From assembly GCA_900768515.1 (NCBI GenBank), contig CAAGDG010000026.1, positions 1 through 14,365 of the forward strand: a stretch of DNA of 14,365 nucleotides, written 5' to 3'. The stretch is from Lentisphaeria bacterium (GTDB lineage: Bacteria; Verrucomicrobiota; Lentisphaeria; Victivallales; Victivallaceae). Below are positions 1 through 7,180 of the stretch, one piece after another; within the stretch, counting starts at the first letter, position 1; each line of letters starts with the position of its first letter. The notes below the pieces were generated by a model. It did not search any database. It was not told the DNA's origin and saw only the letters and a list, made by a program, of their open reading frames with translations. The position numbers were made by a program, and so were the translations under genes.

Positions 1-221
1 CCCCCCCCCCCCGCCGCGGGAGCCGCCGCCGGAGCCGCGGGAGCCGCCGTCGGGACCGGCAACGCCGCCGGAGCCGCTGCGACCACGGTCTGGACCGGAG
101 CGACCGCGGTGGTACAGCCACGGCGGATGCAGAGATTGTAGGACTCCGCCTCGATCTTGAATTCGGTCAGGTCGTGTGCGCTCATCAGCTTGACAATCGT
201 TTCAATTTCTTCGATTTTCAT
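1..221 (-). CDS. accB: Biotin carboxyl carrier protein of acetyl-CoA carboxylase, N-terminal part (runs off the left edge)
   Basis: AccB carries the biotin that shuttles CO2 between biotin carboxylase (AccC) and the carboxyltransferase in the first step of fatty-acid synthesis in the cytoplasm. The 73 visible codons begin MKIEEIETIVKLMSAHDLTE, the typical AccB N-terminal helix (family pattern KLxxxxxxHDLTExxI), followed by a short beta segment (FKIEAESYNLCIRRG, about residues 21-35). An Ala/Pro-rich linker starts near residue 40 and ends in four glycines at the window edge. The C-terminal biotinyl domain with its MKM motif lies outside the window. The start is ATG at 221-219, with GGAG about 11 nt upstream. 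It lies 51 nt downstream of aroQ; aroQ-accB(-accC) is a common order, so co-transcription from the aroQ promoter is likely. The 12-base homopolymer encoding the glycines sits exactly on the edge and could hide an indel. The identification rests on the N-terminus and linker plus context. Confidence 0.85.
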   Translation of the reverse strand, partial: MKIEEIETIVKLMSAHDLTEFKIEAESYNLCIRRGCTTAVAPVQTVVAAAPAALPVPTAAPAAPAAAPAAGGG

Positions 222-272
222 TGTGGAACATTCTCCATGTCTTTGGCTGTAACACTTTCAATATTATTAAAA

Positions 273-734
273 TCAGTTCGACTGCCGGGACCCGGCAAAT
301 CGGTTGAGGTGAGCGACCAGTGCCCGGAGCGCAAGCAGATAGGAATCCGCGCCGAAACCGGCGACCACGCCGATGCAGACCGGCGCGGTCAGCGACCGGT
401 TGCGGAACTCTTCCCGGGCGTGCACGTTGCTGATGTGCACTTCCACGGCCGGAAGCCGTACTGCGGCAATGGCGTCGCGGAGCGCCACCGAGGTGTGGGT
501 GTAGGCGGCTGGATTCATGATGATGCCATCGAATCCCTCGGCCCGGGCGTTGCCGATTCGATCGACCAGGTCTCCTTCATGATTGGACTGGTAATCGCTC
601 AATTCGCACCCGAGCTCAGCGGCGAGACGGCGGAGCCGCCCGACGATTTCCGGAAGCGTGTCGCCGCCGTAAATCCCCGGTTCTCTGACGCCGAGCAGTT
701 GCAAATTCGGCCCGTTAAGCAGTAATATTTTCAT
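273..734 (-). CDS. aroQ: 3-dehydroquinate dehydratase, type II
   Basis: This enzyme removes water from 3-dehydroquinate to give 3-dehydroshikimate, the third step of the shikimate pathway; type II enzymes are small cytoplasmic dodecamers. At 153 aa it has the family's usual length and every signature: NGPNLQLLG (7-15) at the N-terminus, catalytic Arg17 and Tyr22 in REPGIYG, QSNHEG (49-54), NPAAYTHTS (74-82) with Asn74 and His80, and VHISNVHAREEFR (99-111) with catalytic His100, Ser102 and Arg111. No motif residue is missing. ATG at 734 is the only sensible start because NGPN must lie a few residues in. There is no Shine-Dalgarno sequence before it, and a good promoter ends 8 nt upstream, so the mRNA may be leaderless. 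The gene follows the rodZ-like gene after 97 nt and precedes accB by 51 nt. Confidence 0.96.
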   Translation of the reverse strand: MKILLLNGPNLQLLGVREPGIYGGDTLPEIVGRLRRLAAELGCELSDYQSNHEGDLVDRIGNARAEGFDGIIMNPAAYTHTSVALRDAIAAVRLPAVEVHISNVHAREEFRNRSLTAPVCIGVVAGFGADSYLLALRALVAHLNRFAGSRQSN

Positions 735-771
735 AACCCAATACTATAGCACCGGAGTTGTCGTTTGTCCA
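735..771 (-). promoter_or_regulatory. Promoter of aroQ-accB, close enough to the ATG to give a leaderless mRNA
   Basis: On the minus strand a -35 box TGGACA (766-771, 5 of 6 to consensus) is separated by exactly 17 nt from a -10 box TATAGT (743-748, 5 of 6). Only 8 nt lie between the -10 box and the aroQ ATG at 734. A start site the usual 6-8 nt after the -10 box would fall on or within two bases of the ATG. The 8 nt contain no ribosome-binding site. The boxes are seen in the sequence; their activity is inferred. Confidence 0.6.
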
Positions 772-803
772 ATCTTGAGCCGGAAGATGAAAAATTCAAG
801 CTC

Positions 804-821
804 AAAAAATGTAGATTTTTT
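804..821 (-). terminator. Possible weak AT-only hairpin after the rodZ-like gene
   Basis: A perfect 7-bp inverted repeat of A/T pairs (AAAAAAT, loop GTAG, ATTTTTT) starts 10 nt after the stop codon of the rodZ-like gene. It has no GC base of stem and no separate U-tract, so it would be a poor intrinsic terminator. Read-through from ftsK-rodZ into aroQ remains possible. Confidence 0.22.
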
Positions 822-831
822 CATGAAATGC

Positions 832-1521
832 TCATTTTAATTCGGTGGTTTCCAGTTTTGGGGAGCCCTGGAGGCGGAGAAGGGTTTCCTCCTCGAATGT
901 TCCGCCCGGCCCGGTTCCGGTGCTGCGGCTTCCGAGTCCGGCGAGCAGCAGAATTCCGGCTGTCACCAGGATGACCACCACGAGCACCGCCCCGCCGATC
1001 AAAAGGAGCATCAGCTGGCGGGTTTTACGGGTGTCCTCCTCGTTGATTTCACGGTCGATGGTGATTTTGGTAAGGTCTTCCGGCAGCTCGTACTCCAGCT
1101 TTTCGCGGAGTCCTGCGGTCAGCAGATCCGCCTGGTCGCGATCAAGGCCGTAGAGATTGCAGAGTTTGCGGATGTATCCGAGCACGTAAACCGGCTGCGG
1201 CAGGTGCGTGTAGTCCTCCGCCTCCAGCCATTCGAGGTAGTCCGCCCGGATTTTGGTCTCCTCCGCAATTTCCTGAATGGTGCGGTTGGTTCTGATCCGC
1301 AGTTCGCGGAGATAGGCGCCGGGCGCGTCTTCCGGAGTTGCCTGCCGGCAGGGAAGCGGGTTCCGGGGTTTCTGCGCGACCGGTTCCTGCTCTATGATTT
1401 CGTCCTCCAGCACCGGGAGTTCCTGAGGAGACGGCTCCACTCCTTCCGGTTCGGTGCGGGGCGGATCGGATTGCTTTCCATCGCCGAAGAGCGGGAGTGA
1501 ATCTTTTTCCTGTGTTTCCAT
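832..1521 (-). CDS. RodZ-like membrane protein with an N-terminal helix-turn-helix domain, lacking the usual periplasmic domain
   Basis: RodZ links the MreB cytoskeleton to the membrane through a cytoplasmic HTH_25-type domain. This 229-aa protein has an acidic, proline-rich disordered start (1-65) and an HTH domain at about 67-128, with GAYLRELRIRTNRTIQEIAE as helices 1-2 and the typical YLEWLEAEDYTHLPQPVYVLGYIRKLCNLYGLD run. A charged linker leads to one strong transmembrane helix at about 169-196. Only about 33 residues follow, so the beta-rich C-terminal periplasmic domain (DUF4115 in longer RodZ proteins) is absent. The start at 1521 is preceded by AGGAAGG about 13 nt away, a rather long spacing. 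It lies 30 nt downstream of ftsK and is probably co-transcribed. The HTH fold and membrane topology are well supported; a role in cell shape or division is inferred from family and neighbour. A membrane-bound regulator is an alternative. Confidence 0.78.
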   Translation of the reverse strand: METQEKDSLPLFGDGKQSDPPRTEPEGVEPSPQELPVLEDEIIEQEPVAQKPRNPLPCRQATPEDAPGAYLRELRIRTNRTIQEIAEETKIRADYLEWLEAEDYTHLPQPVYVLGYIRKLCNLYGLDRDQADLLTAGLREKLEYELPEDLTKITIDREINEEDTRKTRQLMLLLIGGAVLVVVILVTAGILLLAGLGSRSTGTGPGGTFEEETLLRLQGSPKLETTELK

Positions 1522-1551
1522 GATAATCAGACATCCTTCCTGGTGGATGGG

Positions 1552-4053
1552 TTATTCATTGAGTCCGCCGGCCTCCAGATCGTCGAAAATCAGGATTTCG
1601 CGTTTGTTGCCGCTGCCGCTGGCCGGACCGACGATGCCGCGCTCCTCGAAGAGATCGATGATCTCGGCGGCGCGGTTGTAACCGATCTTGAGCCGCCGCT
1701 GCAGATAGCTGGTGCTGACTTTGCGGTCGAGGATCACGACCTCGAGGGCGCGTTTCACATTTTCGTCGTCGCCGTTGTGAAGATACTTGCGCATCAGGGG
1801 GGCGATATCGGCGGCGTCCTCGTCGTCGTAATCGATCAGGTTGGGATCGATCTCCTCGTCGGCTTCCGCCTCCTCCGCGACCACCTGGCTGTTGAAGCTC
1901 TGTTCGCGCTGATCGGAGACGAACTTCACGATCGATTTGATGTCGGCGTCGGCGACCAGGGCGCCCTGAACCCGCTCGAGTTCCATTCCGCCGGGGGCGA
2001 GGAAGAGCATGTCGCCCATGCCGAGCAGTTTTTCGGCCCCGTTCTGGTCGAGGATCACCCGGCTGTCGACCATCTGGCCGACCCGGAACGCGATCCTGGT
2101 CGGCAGGTTGGCTTTGATGACGCCGGTGACGATCTGCGTGGAGGGGCGCTGGGTGGCGACCACGATGTGGACGCCGGCGGCGCGGCCGAGCTGGGCGATC
2201 CGGGCGATGTAGGTTTCGGAATCCTTACGGGCGTCGGTCATCATGAGTTCGGCCAGCTCGTCGATGATGGTGATCAGGATCGGCATTTTATCGGGCATCG
2301 GCAGTCCATCGGCGTCGAACTCCGGTTTGGAGGCCAGCGCATTGTATTCGGCCAGTTTCTTTACGCCGGCGCGGGCGAGGATCTTGTACCGTTTTTCCAT
2401 CTCGTTGACCGCCCAGCGCAGGGCGATCGGCACTTTGCGCGAGTCGTTGATCACCGGGGTGATCAGATGCGGCAGCAGTTTGTAATCCTCAAATTCGACG
2501 ATTTTGGGGTCGACCATGATCAGCCGCAGTTCATCGGGATTGAATTTGAAGAGCAGACTGGTGATCAGGGTGTTCATGCAGACGGACTTTCCGGATCCGG
2601 TGGATCCGGCGATCAGCAGATGGGGGGCCTTGGCCAGATCGAGGATGACCGGTTTCCCGGCGACATCTTTTCCGAGGATGATCGGAATGGCGACTTTGTC
2701 GTTTTTCCAGGCGTCGGTCTCCATGACCGCCCGCATGAACACCGCCTCGGAACGGCTGTTCGGCACTTCGACGCCGACCACGTTCCGGCCCGGAATCGGG
2801 GCGAGCACCCGGACGCTCTTGGCGGAGAGATTCATCGCGATGTTGTCGGAGATCGATTCGACCTTCTTGACACTGACGCCTTCGTCGAGGGAGATCTCGT
2901 ACCGGGTAATCCGGGGGCCGGAGATATAACCGGTCACGCGGCCGGGGACCTTGAAACTGTCGAGCGTCCTCTGGAGGATCTCCCGGGAACGGACGATGAT
3001 CGCGGGATCCTCGCCCACTTCGTCGCTGCCGCGGCTCAGCATGGAGATCGGCGGCAGCACATACTCCCGGGATTTCGCGGAGGCGGGCTTCCCCTTCTCC
3101 TCCACCCGGGTGTTCACGGTATTCTCCCGGGAGGTGGCAGCCGGGGTGGTCGGTTCCGCCGTCCGCGGTGCCGCCACGGGCGGCGGAACCGGAACGGGTT
3201 CCGGGGCGGGTTCCGGTTCTTTTGCGACCACTGGCAGTTCCGGTTGTTCCGACGGCGTCGGGGTGGGGGCGGATTCTTCCTGCACTTCCGGTTGCCGGCG
3301 CTGCGGGAACAGGGCGGCGATTTTGGCGGAAATTTCGCTCAGGGGGGAGCTGTTGTTCGTCTGCGGTTCTGATTCCGGTTCCGGTTCCCGGGGGAACGGC
3401 TTTTCCTGCGGGGCCGCGCCCGGTTCTCTTGCGGCAATGACGTGCTCCTTCAAAAAGCGGTGCCAGTCGGAGAAGTAGATTACGATCAAGCCGCCGAAGA
3501 CCAGCGCCCAGCCGAAGACCAGTGTACCGACCGCCCCGATCAATTTCCCGCGGAGAAAGCCCTCTTCGAGTTCGTAGGCTGCACAGGCGGGGGCGGCGAG
3601 AACCTGCCCGATGACGCCACCGGAGAGCGCGAGTTCGGGGATGCCGGCGCGGCCGATGCCGAGCCGGTCGGTCCAGTAGGCGAAGGGGTAGGGAGAGAGG
3701 GCGAAGAGGAGGATTGCGCCGAAGATCACCATCGCCTCTCCGGTCAGAAACAGCATGGGACGCCCCTTTCCCGGCAGGCAGGCGCGCAGAAGACGCAGCA
3801 AAGTCAGAACGACCAGCACGTAGGTGGCCAGCCCGATCAGGGTGAAACACCAGTGGCTGAACCAGGCGCCGAGCGGGCCGATCCAGTTGTCGGGAGCCGC
3901 GGCGGTTCCTCCGGTCAGATAGCCGGCGTCCGCGGGCGAGTAGGAGAAGATTGCGAGCAGCCCCAGCAGCACCGCCGCCAGAAAAAAGATGTGCCGGACC
4001 CGGAACCCGGATTCGGAAGCCGCCGCTTCCCGGATGGATGTGGAGTCGCTCAT
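1552..4053 (-). CDS. ftsK: DNA translocase FtsK/SpoIIIE
   Basis: FtsK is a septum-bound hexameric ATPase that pumps chromosomal DNA during division and helps XerCD resolve dimers. The 833-aa product has all three parts. The membrane domain (about 20-197) holds roughly four helices. A Pro/Glu-rich linker (about 210-330) leads to the motor (about 350-725), with Walker A GSTGSGKS (483-490), Walker B ILITIIDE (592-599), and the conserved VDPKxVEF (514-521) and ATQRPS (633-638) blocks. After an acidic spacer (about 727-750) comes the winged-helix gamma domain (about 765-825), with the family pattern STSxLQRRxxIGYxRAAxxxDxxExxGIV, which reads KOPS sites. It is shorter than E. coli FtsK (1329 aa) and similar to Gram-positive SpoIIIE. 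The start ATG at 4053 is followed by a basic n-terminal segment; the Shine-Dalgarno site is weak (AGAG). It is likely transcribed from a promoter at 4108-4136 together with the rodZ-like gene. Confidence 0.97.
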   Translation of the reverse strand: MSDSTSIREAAASESGFRVRHIFFLAAVLLGLLAIFSYSPADAGYLTGGTAAAPDNWIGPLGAWFSHWCFTLIGLATYVLVVLTLLRLLRACLPGKGRPMLFLTGEAMVIFGAILLFALSPYPFAYWTDRLGIGRAGIPELALSGGVIGQVLAAPACAAYELEEGFLRGKLIGAVGTLVFGWALVFGGLIVIYFSDWHRFLKEHVIAAREPGAAPQEKPFPREPEPESEPQTNNSSPLSEISAKIAALFPQRRQPEVQEESAPTPTPSEQPELPVVAKEPEPAPEPVPVPPPVAAPRTAEPTTPAATSRENTVNTRVEEKGKPASAKSREYVLPPISMLSRGSDEVGEDPAIIVRSREILQRTLDSFKVPGRVTGYISGPRITRYEISLDEGVSVKKVESISDNIAMNLSAKSVRVLAPIPGRNVVGVEVPNSRSEAVFMRAVMETDAWKNDKVAIPIILGKDVAGKPVILDLAKAPHLLIAGSTGSGKSVCMNTLITSLLFKFNPDELRLIMVDPKIVEFEDYKLLPHLITPVINDSRKVPIALRWAVNEMEKRYKILARAGVKKLAEYNALASKPEFDADGLPMPDKMPILITIIDELAELMMTDARKDSETYIARIAQLGRAAGVHIVVATQRPSTQIVTGVIKANLPTRIAFRVGQMVDSRVILDQNGAEKLLGMGDMLFLAPGGMELERVQGALVADADIKSIVKFVSDQREQSFNSQVVAEEAEADEEIDPNLIDYDDEDAADIAPLMRKYLHNGDDENVKRALEVVILDRKVSTSYLQRRLKIGYNRAAEIIDLFEERGIVGPASGSGNKREILIFDDLEAGGLNE

Positions 4054-4107
4054 TTTCTCTGCTTCAGTGCCGCCCGCGTTAGTTTTGTGTCGGAAACTTA
4101 CATCAGT

Positions 4108-4136
4108 AATATAACCGTCTCCGCCGGCAAATGCAA
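4108..4136 (-). promoter_or_regulatory. Candidate promoter of ftsK-rodZ
   Basis: On the minus strand TTGCAT (4131-4136, 3 of 6 to the -35 consensus) and TATATT (4108-4113, 5 of 6 to the -10 consensus) are 17 nt apart. The site sits in the AT-richer gap between the HAD gene stop and the ftsK ATG and predicts a leader of about 47 nt. The -10 box is good and the -35 box weak. Confidence 0.42.
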
Positions 4137-4140
4137 CAAA

Positions 4141-4722
4141 TCAGCAGCCGGCGGAAAGGATTTTTTTCATCTCTGCGGCGGAGTGGAATTGATGGGCGTT
4201 CCATCCGTGGCGTCGAGCCGCTTCGATCAGGTCGGCCCGGTCGTCGAAGTAGCAGACGGGGGTTCCGAAACGGTGTTCGAAGGCTTCGAACATCGCCGGA
4301 TGCGGTTTGCGTTCCCCGACTTCAAAACTGTAGACCCCTTGCGGGACGAACCGGGCGGATGGAAAGATCCGGCGGACCGCCGCGAGGTGGATCGCCGAGG
4401 TGTCCGAGAAGAAGACCGCCTGGAATCCGAGTTGCGGCAGTTCGGCCACCAGTTCCGGCATTCCCTCGACGGGTTCCCCGAGGATTGCCAGGAATGCGTC
4501 GGTCAGGGTTTTGTCCGATGCCCGGGTGCCGGTCATTTCGCGAACTTTGGCGAGGAAGTCGGCTTCGGAAACCCGTCCCCGTTCCAGTTCATCCGCCTCG
4601 TACCGGAGCAGTTCCGGTGGAATCGAGGCGCAGTTGCAGTCTTTGAGAAGCGCCAGGCAGCGTTCGGGATGAATGTGCAGACAGACGTTTCCGATATCGA
4701 GAGCGATCACCTTGTTGGACAT
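4141..4722 (-). CDS. HAD-superfamily phosphatase, YihX-like (subfamily IA)
   Basis: HAD hydrolases of this type remove phosphate from small metabolites through an aspartyl-phosphate intermediate. The 193-aa protein shows motif I as ALDIGNVCLHI with nucleophile Asp9; the DxGNV form, with Gly where most HADs have the second Asp, is normal for the YihX-like group. Motif II is FFSDTS (104-109), motif III GERKPHP with Lys139, and motif IV CYFDDRADL with Asp160 and Asp161. Residues about 15-90 form the helical C1 cap. YihX itself is an alpha-glucose-1-phosphatase, but the substrate here cannot be read from sequence. The ATG at 4722 has a strong AAGGAG site 7-8 nt upstream. It lies 67 nt after the EamA transporter gene and 87 nt before ftsK, and may be transcribed with the former. 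Confidence 0.85.
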   Translation of the reverse strand: MSNKVIALDIGNVCLHIHPERCLALLKDCNCASIPPELLRYEADELERGRVSEADFLAKVREMTGTRASDKTLTDAFLAILGEPVEGMPELVAELPQLGFQAVFFSDTSAIHLAAVRRIFPSARFVPQGVYSFEVGERKPHPAMFEAFEHRFGTPVCYFDDRADLIEAARRHGWNAHQFHSAAEMKKILSAGC

Positions 4723-4779
4723 GCCAATTCTCCTTGTTTTGATCCGAAGACGGTTCTGCGGTCAACAGTATGCCGTGCG

Positions 4780-4804
4780 GCTTGAAAATTCAAGCGTTTT
4801 TTTT
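4780..4804 (+). terminator. Hairpin plus T8 tract, oriented as a plus-strand (antisense) terminator
   Basis: GCTTGAA/TTCAAGC forms a perfect 7-bp stem with a 2-nt loop (4780-4795), followed after one G by eight Ts. That is terminator geometry on the plus strand, although no plus-strand gene lies upstream. On the minus strand the same bases cover the stop codon of the EamA gene and its terminal Lys codons, where no U-tract follows the stem. It may stop antisense transcription, or the A-run may simply be the KKK codons. Confidence 0.4.
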
Positions 4805-5725
4805 CTTTTCGTGAAGGGAAAGCAGGAGCACCGAAGACAGGATCAGCAAAATTCCCGCATAAAAGGAGCCGTGCAGTTCGCGTGCCTCGCCGAAGAAGAG
4901 CATGGCCAGAAGGATGCTGTAGACCGGTTCGAGGTTGTAGCTCAGATTGACGGTGAAGGCCGAAACCGATTTGAGCACCCGGATCTGGAGCAGATAGAGC
5001 AGGACGGTGAAAACCGAACTGAGCAGGAAGAGCAGCAGCAGTTCCCGCGCCCCCATCGCCCCGCCGTGAGGAAAGATCCGCAGGCAGAGCGGGAGCAGCG
5101 GAAGCAGGAGAATGGTTCCGCCGGTCATCTCCCAGAAGAGCAGGATTTCGGGGGCGCCGCGGCGGGTTTCCCGTTTGCTGAGGATGGTGAAGAGGGCGGC
5201 GAAAACCGCGCAGGCGATCCCCAGCAGGATGCCGGTGCGGTAACGGAAGTCGAAGTGGAAAATCAGGGCGACGCCGGCGAGGGAGAGCAGGCTCAGTCCG
5301 AGGTTGGTCCAGCGCGGCCGGCTCCGTTCGAACCAGGGCTCAAGGAGGGCGCTGAAGAATCCGATGGTGGAGAAGCTGACCACGCCGATCGAGACGTTGG
5401 AGGCCTTGATACTGCCGTAGAAGAGCACCCAGTGGATCGCGAGCAGAGATCCGACCGCTCCGATCCGGACGGCGTCGCGGACAGGAAGCCGCGGGGAGCG
5501 TCCCGTCACGGTCAGCACGAGCAGCAGAATTCCGGCGGTCATGCCGGCGCGGCAGCAGACCAGCACCCCTTCGTTGAGCGGGAGCCAGCGGCCGAAGAGG
5601 CCGGTGAATCCTGCGAGCAGGATGGATGCGTGCAGCTCCAGGAAGGGCCGCCAGCCGGCGGAGACTTCGGCGACCGGTTTCCCCGCCGCCTGGAGCGGGG
5701 GATTCCGGTGCGGGCTGTTCTGCAT
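4790..5725 (-). CDS. EamA/DMT-superfamily membrane transporter
   Basis: Drug/metabolite transporters of the EamA type are ten-helix inner-membrane carriers, often exporters of amino acids or metabolites. The 311-aa product is almost entirely hydrophobic segments separated by short basic loops, arranged as two tandem EamA repeats (about 30-155 and 165-302). The second repeat ends with the family hallmark NLEPVYSILLAMLFFGE (264-280), and the tail is EKKKNA. I chose the ATG at 5725 because GAGGGA lies 7 nt upstream; an in-frame ATG at 5740 would add five residues with a poorer site. A 14-bp perfect hairpin separates it from the malic enzyme gene. The substrate cannot be predicted; next to malic enzyme an organic or amino acid is plausible but unproven. 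Confidence 0.87.
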   Translation of the reverse strand: MQNSPHRNPPLQAAGKPVAEVSAGWRPFLELHASILLAGFTGLFGRWLPLNEGVLVCCRAGMTAGILLLVLTVTGRSPRLPVRDAVRIGAVGSLLAIHWVLFYGSIKASNVSIGVVSFSTIGFFSALLEPWFERSRPRWTNLGLSLLSLAGVALIFHFDFRYRTGILLGIACAVFAALFTILSKRETRRGAPEILLFWEMTGGTILLLPLLPLCLRIFPHGGAMGARELLLLFLLSSVFTVLLYLLQIRVLKSVSAFTVNLSYNLEPVYSILLAMLFFGEARELHGSFYAGILLILSSVLLLSLHEKKKNA

Positions 5726-5752
5726 GATGGCTTCCCTCATTCCGGTGTGGTT

Positions 5753-5784
5753 CCCTGCGTCCGGAAACGATTCCGGACGCAGGG
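5753..5784 (-). terminator. Perfect 14-bp stem-loop between the malic enzyme and EamA genes
   Basis: CCCTGCGTCCGGAA and its exact complement flank a 4-nt loop. The structure begins 8 nt after the malic enzyme stop codon and ends 27 nt before the EamA start. The stem is long and GC-rich enough for an intrinsic terminator, but no run of Ts follows on either strand. It may instead be a Rho-independent pause, a processing site or a 3' stabiliser that lets transcription continue at a lower level. Confidence 0.5.
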
Positions 5785-5792
5785 TCCCCCGG

Positions 5793-7124
5793 TCAGCCGC
5801 GGATCCGGGCGGCGACGGCCGTCTCGTAGGCGTCGAGGTCGTCGATGGAAATCCGGGCGACGCCGCTCTTCATCGCGGCTTCCGCGACCCGGCGGGCGAC
5901 CCTGGGCACGACCCGCGGATCGAAGGGTTTCGGAATGACGCAGTCGAGCCGCAGTCCGGGTTCCCCGTCGAACATGCCGGCGGCGGCGTCGGCCGGGTAG
6001 GCGGTTTTGAGTTCGGCCTTCACCGTTTCCGGAATCGGTTCGGCGGCGAGTTCGGCGAGCGCGGAGGCGGCGGCAAGTTTCATCTCCTCGTTGATGTCGC
6101 GGGCGCGCACGTCGAGGGCTCCGCGGAAGATCCCGGGGAACCCGAGCACGTTGTTGATCTGGTTCGGGAAGTCGCTGCGTCCGGTTCCGACCACGGCGGC
6201 TCCGGCGGCCAGTGCCGCGTCCGGGAAGATCTCCGGGACCGGGTTGGCCATGGCGAAGAGGATCGCGCCGCGGTTCATGGTCCGGACCATTTCGGGGGTC
6301 ACGCAGTTCGGGGCCGAGAATCCGAGGAAGATGTCCGCGCCCTTCATGGCGTCGGCGAGGGTGCGGGCCTCCGTGTCGGCCGCGAACTCCCGTTTTTCCG
6401 GATTGAGGTCGGTCCGGCCGGTGTGGATCACCCCCTTGGAATCGCACATGATGAAGTTCTCGCGTTTCGCGCCGGCGGTGATGTAGAAGCGGCTGCAGGC
6501 GATGCCGGCGGCTCCGGCTCCGTTGACCACGAACCGGCACGCTTCGATTTTTTTGCCGACGACTTTCAGGGCGTTGAGGATCGCGGCCAGCGAGATGATC
6601 GCGGTGCCGTGCTGGTCGTCGTGGAAAACGGGGATGTTCATCCGCTTTTTGAGCTCGGCTTCCACTTCGAAGCAGGCCGGCGCGCCGATGTCTTCGAGGT
6701 TGATGCCGCCGAAGGTGGGTTCGAGTCGTTCGACGGTTTCGATCACCCTGGCCGGATCGGTCTTCCCTTTTTCGTTGAAGACGCCGCCGAGGCAGATCGG
6801 AACCGCGTCGATGTCGGCGAAATGTTTGAAGAGGACCGCCTTGCCCTCCATGACCGGCAGCCCGGCTTCGGGGCCGATGTTGCCGAGCCCCAGCACCGCG
6901 GTGCCGTCGCTGACCACCGCGACCAGATTGCCGCGGCTGGTGTACTCCCAGACGTCGGCGGGATTCTCGCGGATGGCGAGGCAGGGCTGGGCGACGCCGG
7001 GAGTGTAGGCGAGCGCCAGGTCCTTTGCGGTTTCGCAGGGTTTGGTCGGCCGGACCGAAATTTTTCCGGAACCGCCGTCGCGGTGGTAGGCGAGCGCCTG
7101 TTGTTTCAGTTCTTCCTGGGTCAT
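5793..7124 (-). CDS. Malic enzyme (malate dehydrogenase, oxaloacetate-decarboxylating), short bacterial form
   Basis: Malic enzyme converts malate to pyruvate and CO2 while reducing NAD or NADP, using a divalent metal. The 443-aa protein has the short bacterial layout: N-terminal malic domain followed by a Rossmann domain. Visible key residues are Tyr40 in AYTPGVA, Lys95 in MEGKAVLFK, metal ligands Glu144/Asp145 in NLEDI and Asp169/Asp170 in FHDDQHGTA. The dinucleotide loop is GAGAAG (202-207). ANP (293-295) and NNVLGFPGIFRGALD (324-338) complete the active site. The phosphotransacetylase-like C-terminal domain of long MaeB proteins is absent. The second beta strand of the Rossmann fold ends in CDSKG (227-231), which does not by itself settle NAD against NADP. 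ATG at 7124 has AGGAG 8 nt upstream. It follows hisF by 56 nt. Confidence 0.95.
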   Translation of the reverse strand: MTQEELKQQALAYHRDGGSGKISVRPTKPCETAKDLALAYTPGVAQPCLAIRENPADVWEYTSRGNLVAVVSDGTAVLGLGNIGPEAGLPVMEGKAVLFKHFADIDAVPICLGGVFNEKGKTDPARVIETVERLEPTFGGINLEDIGAPACFEVEAELKKRMNIPVFHDDQHGTAIISLAAILNALKVVGKKIEACRFVVNGAGAAGIACSRFYITAGAKRENFIMCDSKGVIHTGRTDLNPEKREFAADTEARTLADAMKGADIFLGFSAPNCVTPEMVRTMNRGAILFAMANPVPEIFPDAALAAGAAVVGTGRSDFPNQINNVLGFPGIFRGALDVRARDINEEMKLAAASALAELAAEPIPETVKAELKTAYPADAAAGMFDGEPGLRLDCVIPKPFDPRVVPRVARRVAEAAMKSGVARISIDDLDAYETAVAARIRG

Positions 7125-7180
7125 TTGGGTTTCTCCTGGTGGAATTGTAAAAAGTTGGTTGCTTCCGGGGGCGTCCGGGA

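Noticed and set aside
774..804. TTGAGC/GCTCAA inverted repeat between rodZ-like gene and aroQ
   Set aside because: Only 6 bp with a 19-nt loop and no T-tract; too weak for a terminator or operator call.
1543..3372. 609-codon open frame on the plus strand opposite ftsK
   Set aside because: It is the antisense shadow of a clearly real ftsK; its Asp/His/Gly-rich product matches no family and follows from GC-rich codon use on the other strand.
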